Virus record (IMG/VR): IMGVR_UViG_3300042879_001125
Coordinates: 1-30,342 of that record
Source: a virus
Length of the DNA stretch: 30,342 bases
Strand: one strand, 5' to 3'
The notes under the pieces are model-generated. The model saw only the letters and a list, made by a program, of their open reading frames with translations, searched no databases and was not told where the DNA came from. This document shows, in pieces, positions 8,501-15,695 of the stretch. The position numbers and the translations under genes were made by a program. The first letter of the stretch is position 1. Each line of letters starts with the position of its first letter.

Positions 8501-9312
8501 ATCCCTCGCATCAGGGAGTCCACGCCCTCGGCGTATGCTTCTCCAGCCTTTCCGAGTCCAGGAACGATCGGCATCATTCCCGGAAGTGCGAACGCAAGCG
8601 GCCCCCCAAGCGTCTGATTGAGGATCTTTTCCTGCCGCTTTTGCGAGTACCTAGAAAGCATGGCTCGCAATGTATCGGCCTGCTCTTTGGGTGCTTCGTC
8701 AATCAACTCCCGGAGGGTGGTAATCGATCGGGCTTGTCGTGGCCCGACGCGACCGACTTCCTTGTTCAGCTTCTTCGCGGCGGCGAACTTCGCCGTATCG
8801 AGAGCCTTGGCCCTGGCCGCAAGCTGACCGCCCTTCGATAGACCGCCTGTCAGGAGAGTCAGGGGATCGGTGACGATCTCGGTGGCGACACCCGCAAGAA
8901 AGTTTCCCCATGTGTCCTCGTCGCCAATGAGTCCCTGCTGCCTGAGAATGTCCCGTCCTGTCGTTCGATTCTCTGAGGAGGTTGGGCTGAGAAGCGGGGC
9001 GAACGATTCTCCGAGAGGCTTCCCGGCAATCAGGTTCCGAATTACGTCCCCCGGCGTGCTGAGAAGATTGGCCCCCTTCTGGAGTCCACTGATCCCAGTG
9101 TCGGCGATGCTTCGGATGATGCTCTGCTGTTCTTCCTTCGGCTGCTCCGTGAACTCGTACTCAGGAAGCTGAGGCTCTTGTGGCCGAGGGATTCCTGGTG
9201 CTGGGTTCTGAAATGCAGGGGTTTGGAACGGCGACTGAATCGGCTGTGCCGGTGCAAATGGCGATCGAGTCCAGCGAATCTGATTGCCAAACATAGGGAG
9301 TCCGGTGGACAT
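5509..9312 (-). CDS. Giant 1267-aa virion-associated or polyvalent protein
   Basis: This is the longest gene in the window. The N-terminal 70 residues are Pro/Gln-rich and disordered. The rest is mostly helical, with charged coils, a basic Lys/Gln stretch near 600-640 and a helical Lys/Glu tail at the end. Around residues 773-787 lies TGVRPAFHVRNLMSA. A Phe-His-x-Arg-Asn-Leu motif of this type recurs in very large phage structural or 'large polyvalent' proteins. No clear enzyme motif is visible, and there is no long transmembrane segment beyond a mildly hydrophobic patch near 232-258. GGAG lies eight bases before the ATG at 9312. Together with the preceding 885-aa gene it may be an internal or ejected protein, or it may take the tape-measure role that no other gene clearly fills. 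Function is unproven. Confidence 0.8.
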   Translation of the reverse strand: MSTGLPMFGNQIRWTRSPFAPAQPIQSPFQTPAFQNPAPGIPRPQEPQLPEYEFTEQPKEEQQSIIRSIADTGISGLQKGANLLSTPGDVIRNLIAGKPLGESFAPLLSPTSSENRTTGRDILRQQGLIGDEDTWGNFLAGVATEIVTDPLTLLTGGLSKGGQLAARAKALDTAKFAAAKKLNKEVGRVGPRQARSITTLRELIDEAPKEQADTLRAMLSRYSQKRQEKILNQTLGGPLAFALPGMMPIVPGLGKAGEAYAEGVDSLMRGIQFGKPLKALGSDIAPVNDMMNWFSKRSNETRSPTARAYARQAFEDQQAGRYGAKMEAYDVMDELKGTEFVTEEGQEKLRELLTAKTEIGLTPLDFQNAAAPLMRAGFVKDKATDIQKLFSDPNFLATQDQEVVDAVDNLITNFGVNNADEVNRLQGLMELKSPLERQPQKIQEALGVLKGAGQRMLNTAQHYGIPMKYLNDMYADYFARQKSGGKVKGATQTTAFAANDFGQKARLDFFRDIPGAEKTLNEVLSDEDIWQLIDSSADSDTIAEALRAKFGNIVPDRYTTLEERRRIEAINKEIDIKNAKISKQNQERVAKGQEPKPLIPRKTPKTKDRFKALGKFMENQASEDLANGIFTNSPFADFIVRRSVASDYEKQLENAVKLLAEPGVIQNTYVRGQNQPLLKMISKLRLKPGQLVTDEAGDLLPLEDMDGFLPRIAEELERRGIAQASDIDPKGMFVRNDIAEDILRFIKPFTAPESTTRWYELYDSAMNFHKAMLTGVRPAFHVRNLMSATLKNALRNMIDVQSLKDTWDLMRGKTVRNASKIPKVREYWTEMGNSLDQFDDQKATEVLGRMLAASGQGPRLGGELANKIGATVDPDPGSISEILGGVTGRGNKVLSFREFARKVAGMSDDSSWKVKDWINVDKLAPVTSGKYLGGAIEAFARTSPMIYLMRQGYDPVVAARRVAEAQVDYGSRNYTKLELQRMTRLFPFYKFTRGTIPEELRYLAQNPGGLQSQLIRQSGRTSENDELTPDYVAESVSIPTTGTPLDYGKPAGTDRYVTGFGFAFEDPFAFLSGGGRGAIGETISRMNPLVKGAIEWGSGESFFQRTPTGGRELADQDPNIGRLMANLTGLEKPVRFAYQEPIEFLAANSPISPFLTIARQLTDTRKNSLAKAANLLTGIKVTDVSPAVKDQLLRGFVEQQMVKRGAKQFLRTYYPKEEMATLSPDEQMEILQLQSIANMLAEETKKRKALKEQEKQRANLMKSQSME

Positions 9313-9329
9313 TTACGAAACTCCGTTGA

Positions 9330-11987
9330 TTACTGGGTCAGCATGTATCGCCTTGGGTTAAATTGCCCGGACTGATACTGTGGCAATCTTGGCAATCGCT
9401 CTATCATTTGCTCATAAAGAGACTGTTGCCTCTGCTGCTCCCGAAGTCGCTGCGCTTCCATCTCTTGCTGCACTAGCATTATTTCCTCTAGTGTAATCGG
9501 CCTTCTTGCCGTCGGCGCTCGGAGTTCAGGTGGCGGCATCGGAGTTGCACCCCTGGGTGGAACGGCAAGCCCCCTAGCTGGCAATGGAGGAGTGCCTTCG
9601 TCTGGTGCGGCAACCGGGACATTGATCGCCGTTGCCGGGATCTCGGCTGCATTGTTGGCGAATCTGTCCTGTGGAGGGAAGTTGCCTCGCGGGATGATCG
9701 TTGGGCCAAAGCCCAATGCACCCTGCAAGGCAGTCATTCCTTGATTGACTGCCCCTCCGATAGCCGATCCTGCCCTTCTGGCTGCTGGTCCGTAGTATTC
9801 TTCTGCTGCGGTAGATCCAGGGGCCATAGCCTGCATGAAAGCGCTTACCGCTGCTCGCCCCTCTGGCGAGGCAAGCAGGCGACCGACCGCCGCCCCACCA
9901 AGTCCAGATCGTTCGTCTTCTTGCCGAATGAATCTTCTGCCAAGAGGATTGCTCGTAGGTTGCTGTGGAGGCATGGATGGACTTGGTGAAGGTTGCGTTG
10001 CTGGTATGGATTGAGGTACTGCCGGTTGCTGTGGAAGGCTGGCTTGGGTCGCTTCCCTTACTTGCTGAAGCGGAGTCTTTGGTACAGGCTGAGAAACTTG
10101 AGACTCAATGTCCTCTGCCTCGTTCTGCGCCTCGGCCATAGCGAAGGCTGCTTCTTCGGCTGATGGCACTGGCCTCGCCTGGGGCTGTGCCGTGGCCGGT
10201 GGTGGCGTTGCTGGCCTCGTCGGTTGCTGCGAAGGTGCCTGTGGCCGTCGGCCTTTTGGAAAGATTTCCCTTGCCGGTGGTGATAGGTAGCTATTGATTA
10301 CGTCATCTATTGAACGCATTCCTTGCATCGCTGCCGCAAAAGCCGATGGAATTGTTTTCTCAAGAGGCTCTGTTGACATCCAAGGCTGTTCAGTCTGAAG
10401 CATACTCCTCGATGGCGACGCTTGAGGCGCCGGGGAGGCAGGCGATGGCTGTACCGCTGGTGGTGCGGTTTGAGCGGGTGCCGCTGGTGGTGCGGTTGCT
10501 TGTGGTGCCGCCGGTGCCTGTGGCGATGCAGGCCGTGGTGGAGCGGCAGTCGCGGGGGTTGTCGGTGCCGCTTGAGGCGGCGCCCCAGGCGGTGCCTGGA
10601 TTCCCGCAAGAATCTGCTGGTCTTCCTGTGGCAATAACGCAACGGAACCAGATTTGTAAACGTCTCTCAAAGTTCGTAGCGCCGCTTCTCGCTTCTTTCC
10701 TGGAGGTGCGTTGATGATGTCGTCGTAAACTCTCCAGTTTCCACCAGACAATCCAAAAAGAGTAGGAAGTCTTCTCTGGCTTCCGGCCCTAAACGTCGTG
10801 TCCACTGCCCCCATCGCATTAACGTAATTGGATAACTTCTGAAGAACATCTTCAGGCGGAACGACTCCATACCGAAGTTTCTCTCCCATTGTCCAGGCAA
10901 TGGATTGAGGGTCTTTCATGTCGGGAAAGTATTGCTTGAGTCCTTCGTCGTACTTGGCAGTATCGATTACATCCTGACGCTCCTGTGGATTCATGTTGGC
11001 TGCTTGCATCGGAGTCAGGGCCTTGACCGCTTCCGATGGGCCTGCTTGTCCTGGGGGTCCAGCTTGCGTAGCACCCTGCCCAGTCAATCCTGACGAAAGT
11101 TCAAATAGTCTCTTCTGGGCCTTTCTCTGCGTCTGCTGGTCAATTCCAGGAGTCGTAATCAGCGTCGTCAAAGAATCCATTTCGGCCTGTCTGGCCTGCT
11201 GTTCAAACATTCCCTTCTGATATTCCATCTGGGCCTTGGCTTGTTCTGACGCTGCGTCGGCTGCATTCAGCGCCCCCATTGCCGTCATGGTTTCGACTGG
11301 CTGGTTGGTCATGGCGTAGAGGTTTGCCGTCGCCATGTCCGGGAGGATTCCGTAACGGTCGAGGGCGATCCTGCCATACTTGGCTCGCTCGAAAGCGGCC
11401 TTGCGATCGAGCATTCTCTGTCGAGCGTCTGCCCGTTCTGCCCATGCGTCCATTTGCCCTGGCGATCTTGGAGTTCCGTACTTGTTCATGTAGTACGCTC
11501 TGTCAAGCGCCATGTTCCCTCGAAGGATCTGGTTGTAGTTGCCGCTTTCCTCTCCTTGCCGCATTGCGTCGGCAGTTAGACGCTCCCGTCTTGCTGCCCC
11601 AGCTTCGGCCATCGCTTGACGCGCTTCGGCAAGATCCATCCTTCGATCGTTTTCCGCCATCAAGTTGATCGGTGCAATTCCGGTGCGATTGCCTGGGGAT
11701 AGCGATCGAGGGTCGGTCATTGCTCGTCGATAGATTGCTCGATCGACGAATCGATTGGCTTCGCCGATTCCCTGCTGTTGCATCCTGCCAACCGAGAACG
11801 GCTGTCCCGTCATGCGGTCCAACCCGTACTCTGCTCCAGGCTCTTGCACTCCGGCCCTTGCATCTTTGAGAACATCGCCGTAAGTCGGAGTCTGGTACGG
11901 TGCTGGCACGTTGGCCGCTGCCCGTCGCTTCTGCTGTCCCTGCTGATTTGCGTTTTGGGTGGCGTATGGGGTTCCGTCCAATGGCAT
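9330..11987 (-). CDS. 885-aa Ala/Pro/Gln-rich virion protein candidate
   Basis: The start is set at the ATG at 11987, just after the stop of the 122-aa gene with TAGGTG upstream. A longer version from 12041 would overlap that gene and is not favoured. The first 330 residues are helical and rich in Ala, Arg, Gln and Met. A less biased segment follows (about 340-490). Residues about 490-730 are a low-complexity Pro/Ala/Gln/Ser stretch broken by one short conserved-looking helix. The C-terminus has an Ala/Gly-rich segment and ends in a Gln/Arg/Glu coil. No catalytic motif or membrane span is evident. The composition fits an internal virion, scaffold-like or tape-measure-like protein. It sits between a small structural protein and the 1267-aa gene, with an 17-base gap to the latter. 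Confidence 0.75.
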   Translation of the reverse strand: MPLDGTPYATQNANQQGQQKRRAAANVPAPYQTPTYGDVLKDARAGVQEPGAEYGLDRMTGQPFSVGRMQQQGIGEANRFVDRAIYRRAMTDPRSLSPGNRTGIAPINLMAENDRRMDLAEARQAMAEAGAARRERLTADAMRQGEESGNYNQILRGNMALDRAYYMNKYGTPRSPGQMDAWAERADARQRMLDRKAAFERAKYGRIALDRYGILPDMATANLYAMTNQPVETMTAMGALNAADAASEQAKAQMEYQKGMFEQQARQAEMDSLTTLITTPGIDQQTQRKAQKRLFELSSGLTGQGATQAGPPGQAGPSEAVKALTPMQAANMNPQERQDVIDTAKYDEGLKQYFPDMKDPQSIAWTMGEKLRYGVVPPEDVLQKLSNYVNAMGAVDTTFRAGSQRRLPTLFGLSGGNWRVYDDIINAPPGKKREAALRTLRDVYKSGSVALLPQEDQQILAGIQAPPGAPPQAAPTTPATAAPPRPASPQAPAAPQATAPPAAPAQTAPPAVQPSPASPAPQASPSRSMLQTEQPWMSTEPLEKTIPSAFAAAMQGMRSIDDVINSYLSPPAREIFPKGRRPQAPSQQPTRPATPPPATAQPQARPVPSAEEAAFAMAEAQNEAEDIESQVSQPVPKTPLQQVREATQASLPQQPAVPQSIPATQPSPSPSMPPQQPTSNPLGRRFIRQEDERSGLGGAAVGRLLASPEGRAAVSAFMQAMAPGSTAAEEYYGPAARRAGSAIGGAVNQGMTALQGALGFGPTIIPRGNFPPQDRFANNAAEIPATAINVPVAAPDEGTPPLPARGLAVPPRGATPMPPPELRAPTARRPITLEEIMLVQQEMEAQRLREQQRQQSLYEQMIERLPRLPQYQSGQFNPRRYMLTQ

Positions 11988-11997
11988 GATGCACCTA

Positions 11998-12366
11998 CTA
12001 CTGCTGGAATACGAGGAACGTGAGGTTGACGGTCGAGGCACTGGCCTTCGCGTAAACGTCGAGGGTCTGTAGCCTTGGCAGGAACGCTATCTCCCCTGGT
12101 GGCAGAGTGAATAGCGGGTAGAAAGTCCCGGAAACGTCTACGCCAATCTGAACGCTGTTCGTCGTATCTGGATTGAAAAGGTAGGTTGCCCCGCCGTTGG
12201 TCAGGGCTGAAAGAACGACTGCCTCTGCTGTGGTCCCGATGTTCTGAGATCCTCCAGCATAGAGGGTTGATCCGCTGTCGATCAGGAATTGCTTGTTGGG
12301 AATCTGGATGGCGATGCCCGACCGCTCGAAACGTAGCCCGAAGTCGATCGTCACTTCATTCGCCAT
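11998..12366 (-). CDS. Small beta-rich structural protein candidate
   Basis: A 122-residue protein made mainly of alternating short strands rich in Thr, Val, Ser and Gly, with few charges. There is no signal peptide, membrane segment or catalytic motif. Its composition matches small phage decoration, tail-tip or stopper proteins. It begins two bases after the methyltransferase stop and ends eleven bases before the 885-aa gene, so it returns the operon to virion genes after the sugar-modification cassette. No family is recognised. Confidence 0.7.
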   Translation of the reverse strand: MANEVTIDFGLRFERSGIAIQIPNKQFLIDSGSTLYAGGSQNIGTTAEAVVLSALTNGGATYLFNPDTTNSVQIGVDVSGTFYPLFTLPPGEIAFLPRLQTLDVYAKASASTVNLTFLVFQQ

Positions 12367-12368
12367 GA

Positions 12369-12938
12369 CTATCCCTTTGCAAGAACTCCAAAGCTATCCC
12401 AGTCGTCTTTTCCTTGGTAGACGGAAAGTTCCTTGGGGATGTGCCCAAGAAACTCCGACCTGATGTCCTCAATGATATAGAATTTGCGAGCCAATGGGGA
12501 AAGAATTTCGTAGGTCAAGAGCATGTCGGCAATTTCGTGCGAACCATCGTCCACGATGATGTCGAACTTCTGGCCTGTACTCGCTAGGTTTTCCAGGCTT
12601 TTTGGGCAAGATTGATCCAGGAAAAAGCTGTGGATTCTCCTCTCAAAAATCAGGGAATCCCTGCAAATATCCGCCCCGAAAACGGTGGCTCTTGGGAAAT
12701 AGCTCCGCCACATTCTCAGGCTGGCCCCGACTTGGTATCTATCCCCCACGATGGGTATCATTAGATCCGGCCTTCCGATTCCAATTTCCAGAATGCTCAG
12801 GATGTTTCGTCGAGATTCATGGAAAATGGCGTCGTACTTTGGCGTGTAAGTGTGCAGGATTCGCGGGCATTTGTCGCTTCCGAATCGGTATGCTGCTCGG
12901 CAAAGATCGGTTTCCGGCTGGTCTACTTCGATAGCCAC
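12369..12938 (-). CDS. Class I SAM-dependent methyltransferase
   Basis: The 189-residue protein starts at GTG 12938, which has AAGGA eight bases upstream and overlaps the preceding glycosyltransferase by 16 bases. An upstream start at 12980 would make a 58-base overlap and is less likely. SAM-binding motif I is LEIGIG at residues 50-55, the acidic motif after the second strand is GAD at 88-90, and DDGSH at 130-134 is the post-IV catalytic/metal region. The N-terminal GSDK followed by HTYTPKYDAIF is typical of sugar O-methyltransferases of the macrocin/mycinamicin group, which methylate hydroxyls of glycosyl units with Mg2+. This suggests that the substrate is a sugar added by the neighbouring glycosyltransferases; that link is inference. 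Confidence 0.85.
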   Translation of the reverse strand: MAIEVDQPETDLCRAAYRFGSDKCPRILHTYTPKYDAIFHESRRNILSILEIGIGRPDLMIPIVGDRYQVGASLRMWRSYFPRATVFGADICRDSLIFERRIHSFFLDQSCPKSLENLASTGQKFDIIVDDGSHEIADMLLTYEILSPLARKFYIIEDIRSEFLGHIPKELSVYQGKDDWDSFGVLAKG

Positions 12939-13498
12939 TTGATTATTCCTTCGCAGGCTAGCTCTGGCCTGCCATGCCATGCGACAATTCGTGGTGAATC
13001 AGATCGGTGGTCTGGATCATGGTCAAGGCTGTTCCATTCGTAGCCAAGTCTCTCGGCCATGAACGGCCTGTCCTTGAGCATGAGATTGAGGCAGTGCTGT
13101 TCTTTCCACTGGTGCCCATCGTCCCTGGAGTTTTCCCAATCGTCAACGAATGAGGCCAGCCCGTCCCTGTTGAGGATGTGCATGACTCCTGCATTGTAGT
13201 GGTCATATATGGGGTTGTGGTGCCACACCATTCCGAATGCGGCTTGTTGCTGAGTGTCCAGCGTGCCGTGAAGCCAAAGGGCGTCTGCGTCAATCCAGAC
13301 GATCCTTTCATATCCCTGGCGAAGTGCATCGCGAATCAGATACACCCTCTCCCATACTGGGTGCCTGTCCGTCCTGATCGTGTGCGAAACCTGATAAGAG
13401 TAGTCATAACGACGGCATAGTTCGTAGTGATGCCCTGCCGTGAGATACAGCATAGACTTGTAAATGCCGGTGGCATTTTGGATGACGACTGTTCTCAT
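12923..13498 (-). CDS. Glycosyltransferase with DxD motif (GT8/GT34-like)
   Basis: From the ATG at 13498 the protein has 191 residues. A longer frame back to 13663 lies wholly inside the preceding gene and begins with Arg-rich nonsense, so it is rejected. ATGA couples this start to the stop of the GT-B-like gene. Residues 66-72 read IVWIDAD, with the DAD at 70-72 being the metal/nucleotide-sugar DxD motif of GT-A enzymes. A later YNAGVMHI segment matches the Asn-Ala-Gly loop seen in GT8 and GMA12/MNN10-type enzymes, and a Trp-His-Gly near the C-terminus resembles their HxxG-type end. It is short compared with full GT34 members. Donor and acceptor are unknown. Confidence 0.75.
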   Translation of the reverse strand: MRTVVIQNATGIYKSMLYLTAGHHYELCRRYDYSYQVSHTIRTDRHPVWERVYLIRDALRQGYERIVWIDADALWLHGTLDTQQQAAFGMVWHHNPIYDHYNAGVMHILNRDGLASFVDDWENSRDDGHQWKEQHCLNLMLKDRPFMAERLGYEWNSLDHDPDHRSDSPRIVAWHGRPELACEGIIKWLSK

Positions 13499-14196
13499 AG
13501 TTCTGGTAGCTCGATCTTTCCATCTTGGACGTAGGATACTCCGTATCGATTGAATCGAACGGCGCTGTCTGTCTTCTCTGTGACTTCGACGATCATCTTG
13601 GGATGCTTGAGTCCTTCGGCAATCGCTGTCGAGCATGTTGCATTGCCAAGGTAGATGTCGCATCCAGCTATGGCCTGTGCGACTTCCATAAGATCGTTTG
13701 CAGGAATCCTTGGGATGCTTTTCTTGAACGCATTACAAAAGTCGATCCACTCGTCGTACAGTCCGATAAACCCAATGTTTCCCTGATATTTGTCGCAAAC
13801 CGCACCCCAATTAAACCACTGGCTTTGGTATCTAGCCGTTCTGTTGATGACTACTCTGTGGGTTTTGGTGGCCTCTGGAACCTTCAGCCAAGCGGATTCT
13901 CTGTGTCGCCAATCCATGCCCATTGTGGACAAGTGCTTATCACTAAGATTTCCCTGTCTCTTATGATCTCGGAACCCGTTGATATTGGTGTCGGTCGGAT
14001 GCTCGGTGAACCCAAAGGCGGTGATGTAGTCCTGGTATTCAATTAGTCTGCGAAGTCTCTCGGCTCGCTCCCTGGTCATTTCATGGGTCGTTCTTCCTGG
14101 GTAGTTGAACAACCATAGCTCCCCGCCGCCGCAAGCCCGGATGGTCGGCAGGGCATAGATGATGTCGCCCAAGTCGCCGCTATGGCTGAAGTACAT
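13495..14196 (-). CDS. GT-B-fold glycosyltransferase-like protein (heptosyltransferase-like)
   Basis: The 233-residue protein begins with SGDLGDIIYALP at residues 6-17, the Gly-Asp-x-Gly-Asp/Asn loop typical of GT9 heptosyltransferase-like and ADP-heptose-type proteins. Its C-terminal half has IPANDLMEVAQAIAGC followed by YLGNATCSTAIAEG, the region that in GT9 proteins binds the nucleotide sugar (usually written as a Ser/Asn-x-Thr/Ser-Gly-x-x-His pattern). The canonical acidic/His catalytic residues are altered here. It is shorter than bacterial heptosyltransferases (about 330-350 residues). The start overlaps the GT25 gene by 17 bases and has GGAG upstream. It could be active, or it could be a binding scaffold in the same cassette. 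Confidence 0.65.
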   Translation of the reverse strand: MYFSHSGDLGDIIYALPTIRACGGGELWLFNYPGRTTHEMTRERAERLRRLIEYQDYITAFGFTEHPTDTNINGFRDHKRQGNLSDKHLSTMGMDWRHRESAWLKVPEATKTHRVVINRTARYQSQWFNWGAVCDKYQGNIGFIGLYDEWIDFCNAFKKSIPRIPANDLMEVAQAIAGCDIYLGNATCSTAIAEGLKHPKMIVEVTEKTDSAVRFNRYGVSYVQDGKIELPEL

Positions 14197-15196
14197 TGGC
14201 CCTTACTCCTTCAAGTTGACGGATGGCATCTTCTGATGTGGACGCTGTTACCTTGTGCCAACGTGCGAAGGTGAACTGCTCAAGCAACTCGTCGGTGATG
14301 GATGGGTGGTAGAGGCATGGCAAGATCATGCCGTCCCGGACGACTTCACGCTGAACCCATTCGTACCATCGCCTGATGTTTTCTGCTGGCTTGGACGATC
14401 CTATTGCTTGGCACACTCCACGATCAAGCCCTTCTTCGGTCTTCCAGTTTCCTTGGTGCCATCCAAGTTTCTGAAGGTCTGCCGCAACTTCGAGAGGTGC
14501 CCGAAGGAAAATCCCCTCCGGCCTGCTGAACAACCTATGATCCCGACTGAACTTCTCTGGGTCATGCCACCAGTTCGCAGGATTCTCCTTTCCGCTAATG
14601 TTCGATCTGCCTGCATCCTGACCTACTAACCAGCGATTCGGAACGTACACGTTGATTCCGTGGCGTTCGTGCAGCCTCCCAAGGTGATGATCGATATGCT
14701 CCCCTTCGTGGAACGGGACCGCAAACAGATGCTCGTACAGTTTGGGATAGCCTCTTCGGTGGACAGCAAAGCAGTGAGTTCGGTTGACGTTGTAAGGCAT
14801 CAGCCAGTGTTGGCTGACGCGATTCGGCGGATGCTCGGCCTCGTAAAGAAGTTGCCCTCCGAGATAAAGCTGCTCCCAATCTTCAGGGAGAGTCTGCATC
14901 ATGGTCGCCAAGGATTCGGAGAAGTCTTCCGCAAAGATTGCGTCGTCCTCGAATACTAGATATGACTCATACCCCATGTTCCATGCGCGTTCAAGGATCT
15001 GCATGTGGGACCGATAACAACCCCACGCGCCGCGACCGGCAGTCCACCAGGAGGGGTGCTGGACAGTGTCGCCATGCACTGCTCTCCAGACTTGAAGTTC
15101 TCCGAGAAATGATTCCGGGTAAGCCTCACGGAATTTTTCTAGCCTGTCGTTTTTGAAGTGAAGGTTGATGACGAATGCTGCGTCAAACGGTTTCAC
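14180..15196 (-). CDS. Glycosyltransferase family 25-like (GT-A) with C-terminal extension
   Basis: The start is GTG 15196 with AGGAG five bases upstream, overlapping the preceding gene by 14 bases. The N-terminal strand AFVINL at 7-12 with Arg at 18, GAWGCYRSH at 56-64, and FEDDAIF at 82-88 form the signature set of GT25/LPS-biosynthesis-type enzymes, with EDD at 83-85 binding metal and nucleotide sugar. A further NRTHCFAVHRRGY segment and an Asp-His-His near residue 170 follow the family order. About 100 extra residues after residue 230 form a separate helical part of unknown use. Such enzymes transfer galactose or glucose to polysaccharides or to hydroxyl side chains of proteins (for example the collagen-modifying GT25 enzymes). 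Confidence 0.85.
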   Translation of the reverse strand: MKPFDAAFVINLHFKNDRLEKFREAYPESFLGELQVWRAVHGDTVQHPSWWTAGRGAWGCYRSHMQILERAWNMGYESYLVFEDDAIFAEDFSESLATMMQTLPEDWEQLYLGGQLLYEAEHPPNRVSQHWLMPYNVNRTHCFAVHRRGYPKLYEHLFAVPFHEGEHIDHHLGRLHERHGINVYVPNRWLVGQDAGRSNISGKENPANWWHDPEKFSRDHRLFSRPEGIFLRAPLEVAADLQKLGWHQGNWKTEEGLDRGVCQAIGSSKPAENIRRWYEWVQREVVRDGMILPCLYHPSITDELLEQFTFARWHKVTASTSEDAIRQLEGVRANVLQP

Positions 15197-15695
15197 TGCC
15201 TCTCCTTTCGTGCAGCATGATCGCGGTCATTACCAGTCCGCGAGCCGCAGTTTCGATGAAGGGGATTCCTTTTCGCGCCGCTTCCGTTCGCAGCCACGAC
15301 AAGATTTCGTCAATGCGTTCCCGGCACAACGCCGGACCCCAAAGATCCATCATCTGCTGATGGGCCTTGCAGTCGCAGCCTTCGGTATCGAGCCACGAAA
15401 AGAACTTCGACAGGGATGTTCCCGGCCCGGACTTCGGAACTTTTCCGACTGCTCCATCGCGAAGGTAGGCGTGCTGGCCGTTGATGTCGAGCTTGCCTTC
15501 GTTCTTGAGGTGATAGATCGCAATGGAGTAGGTGACATGGTTCGGTGCCATTGCCTCGGCCTGGGCGTGGCAAAACACACAAGCGTCGTTGATGACTGCC
15601 GCCCTCTTCTCTCCGTCTGCAATCCTCGCCAGAGAGCTTGCCACTCGGCACGAATAAGAACCGTCTCTTTCAACTTCACGCCAAGCGCAGTTCAT
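15183..15695 (-). CDS. Cys-rich protein of unknown function in the glycosylation cassette
   Basis: The start chosen is ATG 15695, which overlaps the stop of the poly-serine gene as ATGA; an upstream TTG at 15707 is less likely. The 170-residue protein has Cys at 3, 16, 39 and 42 in the N-terminal third and Cys at 107, 109 and 124 later, spaced as if for metal or disulfide. Residues 89-102 read SGPGTSLSKFFSWL, followed by Cys-Asp-Cys and MDLWGPALC, then helices. I recall this Gly-Pro-Gly-Thr plus Cys-x-Cys plus Met-Asp pattern in uncharacterised phage and planctomycete proteins that lie next to glycosyltransferases, but I know no function. A metal-binding accessory factor is one possibility. 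Confidence 0.7.
   Translation of the reverse strand: MNCAWREVERDGSYSCRVASSLARIADGEKRAAVINDACVFCHAQAEAMAPNHVTYSIAIYHLKNEGKLDINGQHAYLRDGAVGKVPKSGPGTSLSKFFSWLDTEGCDCKAHQQMMDLWGPALCRERIDEILSWLRTEAARKGIPFIETAARGLVMTAIMLHERRGSETV

Noticed and set aside
10310-10714. Plus-strand frame and the underlying Pro/Ala-rich DNA as a possible DNA repeat
   Set aside because: The sequence is repetitive only because the minus-strand protein is Ala/Pro/Gln-rich. No exact direct repeat array or CRISPR-like spacing is present.
13499-13663. Upstream extension of the DxD glycosyltransferase
   Set aside because: The extra 55 residues are Arg-rich, overlap the GT-B-like gene fully, and bypass an ATGA-coupled ATG at 13498.
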